Positions 1-8,518 of a DNA stretch of 64,000 bases are shown piece by piece (within the stretch, counting starts at the first letter, position 1; each line of letters begins with the position of its first letter). The stretch is from Streptomyces sp. NBC_00358. GTDB lineage: Bacteria > Actinomycetota > Actinomycetes > Streptomycetales > Streptomycetaceae. The position numbers were made by a program, and so were the translations under genes. Location: the NCBI RefSeq assembly GCF_036099295.1, contig NZ_CP107976.1, forward strand, positions 4,030,001-4,094,000. The letters run 5' to 3'. The notes beneath the pieces were generated by a model. It was given only the letters and a program-made list of their open reading frames with translations. It made no database searches and was not told the DNA's origin.

Positions 1-1596
1 GGCATCCGTCGCGAACTTGAGGTGATAGCCACCGGAGTGGCGAATGGCGAGCGGGGTGCCCTGCTCGTTGTAGTCGAAGTTGATCGTGTTGTGGTTGCGG
101 TCGACGATGCGTGCAAGCAGGGCGATGCCGTCGGCACGGCGGGTGAAGTGGCGAGCTTCGCCGGTCAACGGGTCATCGATGCGGTAGCCGCCGTCCTCCA
201 GGAGAGTCAGCGGTCGGCAGGGGCCGGTCTCGGGCAGGACGGAGCTGTTCACGTCCACGGGGTGGGAGTAGACCAGCAACAGGCCGTCCTCGGTGACGAA
301 GACGACGCCGTCCTGATCGATTTCAAGGCGTTGGTCGATGGTGGAGGCCCACGTGGGACCGAACCACCAGCCGCAGCGATAGTCGGAGGCGACCCGGCGG
401 GTGAAGGCCAAGGGGAGCGCGCCGGGCAGAGTGACGTCGTTCTGGGGCAGGAACATCGTGCCGGTGGCCATGTCCACTGGGTCACTGCCCTTGGAGCGCA
501 CCACGTTCTTGAGCCGGTTGTAGGCGCCCTTCGCACCGTCCGCGAGCATGCCGCGGGCGTTCTTGCCCAGGCCGCGCACAGCGAGCCCCATGCCTTTGAG
601 GCCGAACTTCAGCCCCTTCATCGCGGCAAGGCCGCCCTTCAGGCCCTTGGCCAGCCCGCCGAGGGTGGTGATCCCCTTCATCATGGGTATGCAGTCCAGC
701 GCCGCGAAGCCCACATCCCATAGGGACGCCTGGCCCTTCGCGTATTTGTTCAGCGTGTCGGCGAGAACGACGAGGGCGGCGACCAGCACGATCGCGCCGA
801 GGATCGGCCCTCCGATGATCATCGCGATGATCCCGACCACGGCGACGACGACCTTGCAGACCGCGACGATGGTGTCCCAGTTGTCGGAGAACCAGTCCCC
901 GACCTCTTCCCACCACTTCCGGTTGTGAATACCGGCGTCCGACGCCTCGTCGATCTTCGACTTCGCGTCCCGCGCCGCCTCCTCCCGCATCTTGCGGGCG
1001 TCCGCGGCCATCTTCTTCGCCGCGTCCAGCGCACTGTTCGCGTTCGTCACATCCGACTGAGCCGAGGTCTGCGCCGACTTCGCGTGCTGGGCGTCCCGGG
1101 TCGCGGCCCGCACCTTCGCCTCGTCCGGCTTCTCGGTGTCCTTGCTGCCGGTCGGATCGTCCTTGTACTTGTCCGCTTCCTTGCCGGCCTTCGTCACCCA
1201 CGAATCGGCCGACGACAGACGGGACTTGGCGGAGGTCAGGTCGGACTGGGCCTCGCGGCCCTTGGCGAGGGCCTTGTCCGCCAGCGTCTGGGCGCGCTCC
1301 AGTTTCGGCCAGTAGTCGGCGAGCGCGTCCCCCGCCATCTCGTACGACTTCTTCAGCTTCCTGAGCTGCTTCGGCACAGCCGAGAACTCGTCCTGGAACG
1401 CCTTCGCCGACTTCCCCGCCCACTGCAGGACGGTGTCCTCGGCCGCCATCCCCTTGATCAGACGCAACGCGTCCGAGACGTCGTCCGCGAAGTCGTGCAG
1501 GTTCTTGGCCAGGTGGCGCACCCGGTCCGGGTCCCCGGGAGTGGGGTCCTTGTCCAGGTCCAGGACATGCCAATCCGTCGGCCGATTCCCCGCCAC
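1..1596 (-). CDS. RHS/YD-repeat polymorphic toxin, N-terminal part (runs off window)
   Basis: The reading frame is open from a GTG at 1596 to the window edge (532 codons) and has no stop, so only the N-terminal part is visible. An in-frame TGA 24 bases upstream leaves this GTG as the only usual start. Residues 20-100 are helical and hold a WXG-like turn (QWAGKSAKAF, residues 58-67). Residues 100-220 are an Ala/Lys/Asp-rich coiled coil. A hydrophobic stretch spans about 243-281. From residue 371 (SDPVDMATGTMFLPQNDVTL) the protein enters the DUF6531/RHS region, with beta-rich sequence such as LPLAFTRRVASDY and NFDYNEQGTPLAIRHSGGY, typical of YD-repeat shells. Such proteins are exported, often through ESX/T7-like routes, and carry a variable C-terminal toxin, which lies outside the window. 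An upstream SUKH-3 gene on the same strand is a plausible immunity partner. The family is clear; the toxin activity cannot be read. Confidence 0.85.
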   Translation of the reverse strand, partial: MAGNRPTDWHVLDLDKDPTPGDPDRVRHLAKNLHDFADDVSDALRLIKGMAAEDTVLQWAGKSAKAFQDEFSAVPKQLRKLKKSYEMAGDALADYWPKLERAQTLADKALAKGREAQSDLTSAKSRLSSADSWVTKAGKEADKYKDDPTGSKDTEKPDEAKVRAATRDAQHAKSAQTSAQSDVTNANSALDAAKKMAADARKMREEAARDAKSKIDEASDAGIHNRKWWEEVGDWFSDNWDTIVAVCKVVVAVVGIIAMIIGGPILGAIVLVAALVVLADTLNKYAKGQASLWDVGFAALDCIPMMKGITTLGGLAKGLKGGLAAMKGLKFGLKGMGLAVRGLGKNARGMLADGAKGAYNRLKNVVRSKGSDPVDMATGTMFLPQNDVTLPGALPLAFTRRVASDYRCGWWFGPTWASTIDQRLEIDQDGVVFVTEDGLLLVYSHPVDVNSSVLPETGPCRPLTLLEDGGYRIDDPLTGEARHFTRRADGIALLARIVDRNHNTINFDYNEQGTPLAIRHSGGYHLKFATDA

Positions 1597-1620
1597 GCCG
1601 CAACCCCCGTCACGTTCGCC

Positions 1621-1725
1621 TCAGTAACTCTCGTACGCATCAGCGAATTTACCCGAGGACGAGGACAGGGCGTGGATCAAGACCTCACCGGGCCGGGCAA
1701 CCAAATCAGCTGCCCCGTACACCAC
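1621..1725 (-). other. Short open frame (34 codons) between the SUKH-3 and RHS genes, possible gene remnant
   Basis: The 215 bases between the RHS start and the SUKH-3 stop contain one minus frame ending in TGA at 1621, 24 bases before the RHS start codon. From GTG at 1725 it encodes 34 residues ending HALSSSSGKFADAYESY. There is no good ribosome binding site, and codon third positions are less GC-rich than in neighbouring genes. It may be the tail of a lost small gene or non-coding. I do not recognise it. Confidence 0.2.
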
Positions 1726-1811
1726 TTCAGCGTGCAGCCGACCCGCGCTGTGCGCGGTCGCAGCCGAGCCGCATCGTCCACGGAGGGCAACCGGACCTCT
1801 GGAGCCCTTGT

Positions 1812-2255
1812 CTAACGGATCCCCTCGACGAGCTTCTCCAGCGCCCGGTCCGCGGTTTCCGCCAGCAGCGTGACGGTGTCCATGCCGATGTAGACCGCAC
1901 CGTTCGGGGCGACGCCCAGGTAGCTGTTGCGGCGGTCGGACTCCCCGATGGGGTAGAGATCGACGCCGGCCTCTTCGCTGAGCACGTCGAAGACTTCGGC
2001 GTCCCACTCGGCCACGGTCGGGTCGAACCTGAACCCCATCCGGGCCATGGTTCTTCCAGGTCCTCGCTCGTCGCTCTCCAGCCCACCGAACTCGGCGAGA
2101 AACCTCCGAGCACCCTCGTGCATCTCGAAGCCCCCGCGCTCGCCGAGACTGCGGCCCCACGCGTCGGTGGGCACCGAGCGGCCCGGAAACCAGCCAGCCC
2201 TCCGCAAAACGCGATCCGTCTCCGCAGACCACCGCGAGCTGATCTCCGGACTCAC
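1812..2255 (-). CDS. SUKH-3 family immunity protein
   Basis: This 147-residue protein matches the SUKH-3 pattern: an N-terminal helix (RWSAETDRVLRRAGWFPGR), then a MHEGARRFLAEFGGL helix, then GFRFDPT..EWDAEVFDVLSEEAGVDLYPIGESDRRNSYLGVAPNGAVYIG. It ends in helix LLAETADRALEKLVEGIR. SUKH proteins are the commonest immunity proteins of polymorphic toxin loci in actinobacteria. The GTG start at 2255 is chosen because it overlaps the stop of the upstream DUF397 gene as GTGA, which implies translational coupling; frames extending further upstream lie inside that gene and look non-coding. The downstream neighbour is the RHS toxin, so it may neutralise that toxin or act as a spare immunity gene. Family is fairly secure; the toxin partner is inferred. 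Confidence 0.8.
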   Translation of the reverse strand: MSPEISSRWSAETDRVLRRAGWFPGRSVPTDAWGRSLGERGGFEMHEGARRFLAEFGGLESDERGPGRTMARMGFRFDPTVAEWDAEVFDVLSEEAGVDLYPIGESDRRNSYLGVAPNGAVYIGMDTVTLLAETADRALEKLVEGIR

Positions 2256-2524
2256 GCCTGCGTGGCGTACGGGAGGAAGGCTGCCCATGCGGTGGGAGCG
2301 AAGGTGAGGTGCGGGCCCTGGGGGTTCTTGGAGTCGCGGAGGTGGATCGTGGTGGGGGTGGGGGCTATCTCGACGCAGTCGTTTCCGTTGCTGCTGTCGC
2401 TGTAGCTGCTCTTGAACCACTCCAACGCGACTTCGACGCAGTCACCAGCCTCGCTGCTGCTGCTGTAGCTGCTCTTGAACCACTCCAGCTCGGAAGCTGC
2501 CTCGACCGAGGTCCCGTGGGTCAT
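2252..2524 (-). CDS. DUF397 protein with duplicated N-terminal motif
   Basis: This 90-residue acidic protein carries the DUF397 signature twice, as LEWFKSSYSSSSEAGDCVEV and LEWFKSSYSDSSNGNDCVEI. It then has the usual end, HLRDSKNPQGPHLTFAPTAW. DUF397 proteins are encoded beside WhiJ/Scr1-type XRE regulators in Streptomyces; the SCO4441/SCO4442 pair has been described as antitoxin and toxin. The ATG overlaps the stop of the XRE gene (ATGA), and its own stop overlaps the SUKH-3 start (GTGA), so three genes form one coupled minus-strand operon. The duplication corresponds to a 63-bp tandem DNA repeat. Role as toxin or as developmental co-regulator is inferred from family. Confidence 0.85.
   Translation of the reverse strand: MTHGTSVEAASELEWFKSSYSSSSEAGDCVEVALEWFKSSYSDSSNGNDCVEIAPTPTTIHLRDSKNPQGPHLTFAPTAWAAFLPYATQA
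2371..2496. repeat. 63-bp tandem duplication inside the DUF397 gene
   Basis: Two direct copies at 2371-2433 and 2434-2496 share a core of 24 identical bases (2401-2424 and 2464-2487) and the leading ten bases at 2371 and 2434. The period is exactly 21 codons, so the frame is kept and the WFKSSYS motif is doubled. Confidence 0.8.
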
Positions 2525-3369
2525 GTCTCTCCCAACATTTGCTCGATGAAGGCCAGCGACTCCCTCGGGGTGAGAGCTTGGGCCCGGATCATGCCATACC
2601 GCAGTTCGAGGATCCGCAGGTCTTTCGGGTCCGAGACAGGGCGGCCGTTGAACGCGCCGTCGGAACGCCCGACTGCCGTACCGTCGCCGAACTTCAGTAC
2701 CTCGATCAGCCCCTGCATCCCGGCATGATCCTCTCGGTCGGTCGGCATGACTTGAAGGGAGACACTCCTCAACTCGCCTACTTCCAGAAGGTGTTCGAGC
2801 TGTCGGCGCAGCTTCATCTTCCCTCCGATCGGGCGTCGAAGCGTCACCTCTTCCTGAATGAAGCTGAACGCTGGGGCAGGCGACCGCTCGTAGATCACCT
2901 TCCGGCTCATGCGCGCGACGGTCTCACGTTCCACCACTTCCGGCGGGTACGTGGGCTGGCGCGTCTCGAACAGCGCCTGCGCATACTCCGCCGTCTGCAA
3001 CAACCCATGGATGTTGTGGTTGCTGTACAGCAGCAGCTCGACCGCCCGCTCCTCCAGCATCTTCAGCTCGCGCACCTTCTTCGGGTAGCGGGCCTTCTCC
3101 ATGTCCTCCTTGAACGCCTTGAGACGGCCGCCGGCGTTCAGGACCTCGTCCGCCCGGTCCAGGAAGTCCGCCCGCGGAATCCGCGCCCCGCGCTCCACCT
3201 TGCGGACCAGGTCCTCCCCGTACCCGATCGCCCGCCCGAACTCGACCACCCGCAACCCTGCGGCCTCGCGCCAGAGCCTGACCTGGCGGCCGGTCGACTC
3301 CACCACCGCAGCGATCTCGTCCTCGGGGCTGACGTCCCACCCTGGCTCGTCCGCGCTCTCGCCGTTCAT
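2521..3369 (-). CDS. XRE-family regulator with DUF5753 (WhiJ/Scr1-type)
   Basis: This 282-residue protein has an N-terminal helix-turn-helix (residues about 20-80, VRLWREAAGLRVVEFGRAIG and LVRKVERGARIP) and a DUF5753 domain. The latter shows YSNHNIHGLLQTAEYAQALF, ETVARMSRKVIYE, QEEVTLRRPIGG, VSLQVMPTDREDHAGM and a C-terminal LRYGMIRAQALTPRESLAFI. These proteins are developmental or toxin-antitoxin-like regulators in Streptomyces that pair with DUF397 partners. The ATG at 3369 has GGAGGT eight bases upstream, which favours it over a GTG two codons earlier. Its stop overlaps the DUF397 start. A HATPase gene is divergent, so the 139-bp space 3370-3508 must hold both promoters. The trio matches whiJ-type loci. 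Confidence 0.9.
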   Translation of the reverse strand: MNGESADEPGWDVSPEDEIAAVVESTGRQVRLWREAAGLRVVEFGRAIGYGEDLVRKVERGARIPRADFLDRADEVLNAGGRLKAFKEDMEKARYPKKVRELKMLEERAVELLLYSNHNIHGLLQTAEYAQALFETRQPTYPPEVVERETVARMSRKVIYERSPAPAFSFIQEEVTLRRPIGGKMKLRRQLEHLLEVGELRSVSLQVMPTDREDHAGMQGLIEVLKFGDGTAVGRSDGAFNGRPVSDPKDLRILELRYGMIRAQALTPRESLAFIEQMLGET

Positions 3370-3508
3370 GCCCACCCACCTCCAACGCCCACCGTTCCCG
3401 TACGGCACTCGGGACAGCCGGGACAGAGCAGGACAGCGACCGGACAATCCCTGTACGCACAGGCGTCATCGCAGCTCACGGTAGCCAGAGTTCGCCACGC
3501 TGAGTGAC

Positions 3509-3964
3509 ATGAACCGAGAAACCGGCCACTCCGGCGAACAACTCGTCGAGCCCGTCCGGAACTTCAGTGTGCTGCTGTCCCCCACGCCACGCGGCGCCCG
3601 TCTGGCCCGGCTGCTCGCCGTCGAGCAACTCCGTTCTTGGGAGCTCCCATTGAGCCCGGCCGATCAGATCGTCGCCGAGCTCGCGGCCAACGCGGCGACC
3701 CACGGGCACGTGCCGGGGCGGGACTTCCGGCTGACCCTGTACGTCGTCGGCGACACCCTCCGTGTCGAGGTGACCGACACGCGGGGCGACCGGCTTCCCC
3801 GGGCCCGCGCGACAGACCCCGGCGCCGAACGCGGCCGTGGTCTGCTCCTCGTGGCGGCCCTCGCCGGACGATGGGGCGCGACGCCCGGACCCGCCCCTCG
3901 CAAGACCGTCTGGGCCGAACTCGCCCTCCCCGCCGCCGGATCGCGGATCCCAACGTCCCGGTGA
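3509..3964 (+). CDS. ATP-binding protein, RsbW-like HATPase
   Basis: The 151-residue protein is a stand-alone GHKL ATPase domain like those of anti-sigma-factor kinases. The N-box is QIVAELAANAATH (Glu57, Asn61), the G1 box is VTDTRGD (residues 88-94) and the G2 box is ERGRGLLLV (residues 107-115). There is no sensor or membrane part. In Streptomyces many such small ATPases sit beside XRE/DUF5753 and DUF397 genes, exactly as here, divergent from the XRE gene. It probably acts by binding or phosphorylating a partner protein; no sigma factor or anti-anti-sigma gene is adjacent, so the partner is unknown. Confidence 0.85.
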   Translation: MNRETGHSGEQLVEPVRNFSVLLSPTPRGARLARLLAVEQLRSWELPLSPADQIVAELAANAATHGHVPGRDFRLTLYVVGDTLRVEVTDTRGDRLPRARATDPGAERGRGLLLVAALAGRWGATPGPAPRKTVWAELALPAAGSRIPTSR

Positions 3965-4265
3965 TCGGCGTCCCGGCCCCGCGCGACATCAAAAGCTTGT
4001 AAATCCGGGGGAAGAAAAACCCTCCCAACCCAACCTGTCCACCTGCGGATAGCGCATCACTCGCAAAGGTGAGGATTGCTGACTGAGCTGGATTTTGCGC
4101 CCGTCGAGGGGCATATGCTCGCCGCGACAGCGTACGAGTGCCCCAGGGCATCACGGCGTCACTCCAGCGCGCTGTCACCACAGCAATCGCAGACATGCGA
4201 CGGCCCCCGGCCGGGACTGGCATCCCGATCGAGGGCCTGACCAACGAGGAAGAAAGAGCTTCCCG
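3965..4265. other. Intergenic region, 301 bp
   Basis: This stretch separates the HATPase and the winged-helix gene. It is more AT-rich than its surroundings around 3990-4025. I find no RNA gene, no strong hairpin and no convincing promoter pair. It presumably holds the promoter of the downstream gene. Confidence 0.4.
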
Positions 4266-5288
4266 ATGGGTTCCCAAAACCTTAGCGCGCCCTCGTGCGC
4301 CCAGCACCGCGTTCCACGGGGTGTCACCCACGTCAACGTCCGCCATTCCGCCCGTTTCACAGTGGTCGGCAACCACCTCGCCCAGCACCGCGAGCTGACC
4401 CTCACGGCGATCGGGCTCGCCCTGCACATCCAGTCGCTGGCCGAGGGCGCCCGCGTGGACATCAAGTCGCTCGCCGCGCGTCTGCCCGAGGGAGAGGTGC
4501 GGATCGCGGCGGCCCTGCGGGAGTTGGAGGCGCACGGCTACCTTTCCCGCAGGCGGGAGCGGCTACCGAGCGGGCGGATCGTCACGTACACGGTGTCGTA
4601 CAACCAGCCCCGCGGGCTCGTCGAGCCGGCGGTGCGGTCGCCTGCGTCCGGCCCCGTGCACGTGCCCGAACTCCCGCCCGGCCCCGGACCGGTTCATGAG
4701 TCGGCCCCCGTCCAGGCTCCCTCTCCCGGCCCGGAGCCAGGACCAGCGCCCGCGCCGAACTCCGCCACCGTGAGCCCCGTCCCGCAGGCGCCCCCATCCG
4801 AGGCCGCGCCCACACCCCAATCCACGCCAGGACGGGCACCGGCACCGGCACCGGCACCGGCACCGGCACGTCGTCTCCCCACCCCCGACACCGACAACCC
4901 GGACCGGGACCGCGCGGCCACCGCCCTCCTCGCGGGCCTGCACCGCGAGGACCCGCGCCTGCTGCTCGCGGAACGCGATGTGCACCGTCTCGCCCCAGCC
5001 GTAGTCGCCTGGCTGGAACGCGGCGCCGCCCCCGAGGCCGTACGCCTCACCCTGACGGGCGGGCTCCCCCGCGAACGCCTGCACCACCCGGCGTCCCTCC
5101 TGGCCCACCGACTCACCAAACTGCTCCCACCGCGCCTGCCCGCCATCGCCCCACCTAGCGCGCGATCACACCCACAGCGCTCGCAGCCGCAGCCGCTCCA
5201 GAACTGCGACGGCTGCGACCGCGCCTTCCGCGCCCCGGACCCCGGCCGCTGCCGCGACTGCCGATCCGTTCCCCTGGAGGCCGCCTAG
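4266..5288 (+). CDS. Winged-helix protein with Pro-rich linker and zinc-ribbon-like tail
   Basis: This 340-residue protein opens with a MarR/replication-type winged helix (residues about 20-105): FTVVGNHLAQHRELTLTAIG, DIKSLAARLPEGEVRIAAAL, ELEAHGYLSRRRERLPSGRI. A Pro/Ala-rich linker follows (about 115-215), with a run of repeated Ala-Pro dipeptides. A helical segment is next (DRAATALLAGLHREDPRLLL to LLAHRLTKLL). The C-terminus has CDGCDRAFRAPDPGRCRDC, a four-cysteine knuckle. Streptomyces genomes carry many proteins of this layout, usually annotated only as helix-turn-helix proteins. The ATG at 4266 is preferred because residues before it look non-coding; GAGGAAG lies about 14 bases upstream. 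DNA binding is likely; target unknown. Confidence 0.75.
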   Translation: MGSQNLSAPSCAQHRVPRGVTHVNVRHSARFTVVGNHLAQHRELTLTAIGLALHIQSLAEGARVDIKSLAARLPEGEVRIAAALRELEAHGYLSRRRERLPSGRIVTYTVSYNQPRGLVEPAVRSPASGPVHVPELPPGPGPVHESAPVQAPSPGPEPGPAPAPNSATVSPVPQAPPSEAAPTPQSTPGRAPAPAPAPAPARRLPTPDTDNPDRDRAATALLAGLHREDPRLLLAERDVHRLAPAVVAWLERGAAPEAVRLTLTGGLPRERLHHPASLLAHRLTKLLPPRLPAIAPPSARSHPQRSQPQPLQNCDGCDRAFRAPDPGRCRDCRSVPLEAA

Positions 5289-5337
5289 CATGAAGGTGAC
5301 GATCCTTGCCCCCGGGCACAGACGAGGAGCGAGCGCC

Positions 5338-5931
5338 ATGACCATCGCCCCGGACGACGCGCAGCAGGGCGCCTCCCACCTGTACCGGACCATGAGGGGC
5401 TTCGTTCAGTCCATGGATGACACCCTCCCCGGCAAATTCGAGATCACCAGGGAAGGGATCGTCCACGACATGATGTCGCCGGGAGGGCCGCACGAGGTCA
5501 CGGCAGCGCATATCAGCCGTCGGCTGGAGAAGGTCATGCCGGACGAGCTACTGGCCCACAACGGCACCCCGGACGTGGAGAACGAACCCGAAGGCATCAT
5601 GCGCCACCCCGACGTCATGGTGATCGCCTGGACCGATCTGGACACCGAGGCCTCGATCGATCCACGCGCCGTTATCGCCGCCGTCGAGGTCGTCTCCCGT
5701 TCCAACCCGGACAACGACTGGGTCGGCAAGATGCGTGACTACCCGCTGATCGGCATCCCCGTCTACGCCGTCTTCGACCCCCGCACCGGCACGGGCGCCG
5801 TCCTCGGCGACATCCACGCCACTCCCGAGGGCCCGCGTTACGCGACCCGCAAGGACTTCGTCTACGGCGAGGACGTCACCATCGCCGAGTGGACCATCTC
5901 GACCCGGAACCTGCCGCGCTACAGGAGCTAG
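5338..5931 (+). CDS. Uma2-family (DUF820) putative nuclease
   Basis: This 197-residue protein belongs to the Uma2/DUF820 branch of the PD-(D/E)XK fold. Motifs are GKFEITREGIVHDMM, MRHPDVMVIAWTD (active-site Asp), IAAVEVVSRSNPDNDWVGKM (Glu and Lys of the E-x-K pair) and DYPLIGIPVYAVFDPRTGTG. Such genes are abundant and often duplicated in Streptomyces; the natural role is poorly known. The ATG at 5338 has GAGGAG nine bases upstream. Forty-nine bases separate it from the preceding winged-helix gene on the same strand, so the two may be co-transcribed. Confidence 0.85.
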   Translation: MTIAPDDAQQGASHLYRTMRGFVQSMDDTLPGKFEITREGIVHDMMSPGGPHEVTAAHISRRLEKVMPDELLAHNGTPDVENEPEGIMRHPDVMVIAWTDLDTEASIDPRAVIAAVEVVSRSNPDNDWVGKMRDYPLIGIPVYAVFDPRTGTGAVLGDIHATPEGPRYATRKDFVYGEDVTIAEWTISTRNLPRYRS

Positions 5932-6026
5932 CCCGGCCGACGAACGGCACGCCCCCGGCCTGGCGGCCGTACCTCCGGGAAGCCCCCTTCGGCAGGTGGG
6001 CGACCTCTCCCCCGTAACCTCACCCC

Positions 6027-7052
6027 ATGGCCCGCACCACTCCACCCCGCCCCCTCGAAGTCGCCGTCCTCTTCCCCGAGTTGGTGCCGCTGGCCCGTAC
6101 CGCGGTCCGACTGCATCCTCGTCCTGGCGCGCCCGCCGTCGCCGACAGTTCGATCGGTGGCCCCCTGCTGTGGCCCGCCGACGAGCCCTGGCCCACGTGC
6201 CCGGATCACGCCGGACCCCGGCACCGCGGTGTCGCCCCCGACGACGTACTGCTGAGCCGGCGTATCCTCGCCGAGGCCTGGGCCCGGCCGCGGGCCGAGG
6301 GCACCGACCTGCTCACCCCCGACGAGCAGGTGATCGTCGACCGTGGTTCCGACTCCGGCTCCACGCGCATCGCGCAGGACGGCCCGGTCCCACTGGTCCC
6401 CGTGGTCCAGCTCTACGCCGCCGACGTCCCGGAACTGCCCCGTCCCGCCGGTACCGACCTGCTCCAGCTCCTGTGGTGTCCCTACAACCACGCCCCGGAC
6501 TACCTCCCCGCGGTCCAACTGCTCTGGCGGGCCTCCGCCGATGTCACCGAGCCCCTCGCCGTCGTCCCTCGACCGTCGGTCATCGGCCGCGCCGACTACC
6601 TCCCCGCGCCCTGCGTCCTGCACCCGGAGGCGGTCACGGAGTACCCGGCCCCGCACGAACTGCCGGAGGACCTGGCCGAACGGATCGAGGAGTGGGAGGT
6701 GGGACAGAACCCGCAGGAGCGGGAGGACATCGACGTCGTGGACTACCAGTACGACCTCAGCCTCGCCCCCGGCTGCAAACTCGGGGGCCACGCGCCCTGG
6801 AGCTTCAGCGATCCGTTCCCGATGGCCTGTTCCGAGTGCGGCGCGGACGTACGCCCGCTGCTCACGATCGACGGCGCCGAATGGGACGGCGGCGCCGGGA
6901 GCTGGCGCCCGGTCGAGGACGCCGGCTACGACGGTCTGCACTTCCTCGGGCCGGCCTGTGCCACCCAGTTGACCATCGGACGCGGCTACGACCTGCAGAT
7001 CTACGGGTGCACGGCGTCGTACGACCACCCCCATCTGCAGAACATGCAGTGA
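6027..7052 (+). CDS. DUF1963/YwqG-like protein of unknown function
   Basis: This 341-residue soluble protein resembles DUF1963/YwqG-type proteins. It has an early GGPLLWPADEPWPTCPDH segment, a WCPYNH...PAVQLLWR segment, and a late Gly/Asp-rich section with a CSECG pair (residues about 273-276), ending YDLQIYGCTASYDHPH. Third-position GC strongly supports this frame. No signal peptide or membrane segment is seen. No strong ribosome binding site precedes the ATG. It lies alone, convergent with tuf, and shares a bidirectional terminator with it. Function unknown. Confidence 0.65.
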   Translation: MARTTPPRPLEVAVLFPELVPLARTAVRLHPRPGAPAVADSSIGGPLLWPADEPWPTCPDHAGPRHRGVAPDDVLLSRRILAEAWARPRAEGTDLLTPDEQVIVDRGSDSGSTRIAQDGPVPLVPVVQLYAADVPELPRPAGTDLLQLLWCPYNHAPDYLPAVQLLWRASADVTEPLAVVPRPSVIGRADYLPAPCVLHPEAVTEYPAPHELPEDLAERIEEWEVGQNPQEREDIDVVDYQYDLSLAPGCKLGGHAPWSFSDPFPMACSECGADVRPLLTIDGAEWDGGAGSWRPVEDAGYDGLHFLGPACATQLTIGRGYDLQIYGCTASYDHPHLQNMQ

Positions 7053-7103
7053 CGGCCCCCGCCGCGCGCCCCATCGGCGCCGGCGAGTGACGGGCACGAC
7101 GAA

Positions 7104-7135
7104 AGGGCCCGTACGACCGAAGTCGTACGGGCCCT
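7104..7135 (-). terminator. Terminator of the str operon (tuf), also serves the convergent gene
   Basis: A perfect 14-bp stem (7104-7117 with 7122-7135) with loop CGAA lies 44 bases past the tuf stop. The convergent DUF1963-like gene ends at 7052, so the hairpin can act in both directions. Only a short T-run follows on the minus strand. Confidence 0.8.
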
Positions 7136-7178
7136 CTCTGGAGCTCTGGAAGGAGCTACCAGGTCATGCGGTCAACAA

Positions 7179-8372
<1,194 letters not shown>

Positions 8373-8444
8373 TGGGGTCCTCCTGCGGAGTGGTTCTGGT
8401 ACGCCTTACTCATCGGCGCCAGGTGATCTTTGCTGGGATGCCGC

Positions 8445-8480
8445 CCGCCGGGGTTTTCCCTCCCGGGTCAGCCCCGGCGG
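8445..8480 (-). promoter_or_regulatory. Hairpin in the tuf 5' leader
   Basis: A nine-base stem (8445-8453 with 8472-8480) with an 18-base loop lies in the fusA-tuf gap, downstream of the likely tuf promoter. It may influence tuf expression or mRNA processing. Confidence 0.4.
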
Positions 8481-8489
8481 TCGGTGTCA

Positions 8490-8518
8490 AGCCTAAAGCG
8501 TGCAAACGGGGTGTGTTA
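8490..8518 (-). promoter_or_regulatory. Likely internal promoter of tuf
   Basis: On the minus strand a TAGGCT -10 element (8490-8495) lies 17 bases after TAACAC (8513-8518), a weak -35 that overlaps the fusA stop. A dedicated tuf1 promoter in the fusA-tuf gap is known from Streptomyces. The exact boxes are my reading. Confidence 0.45.
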
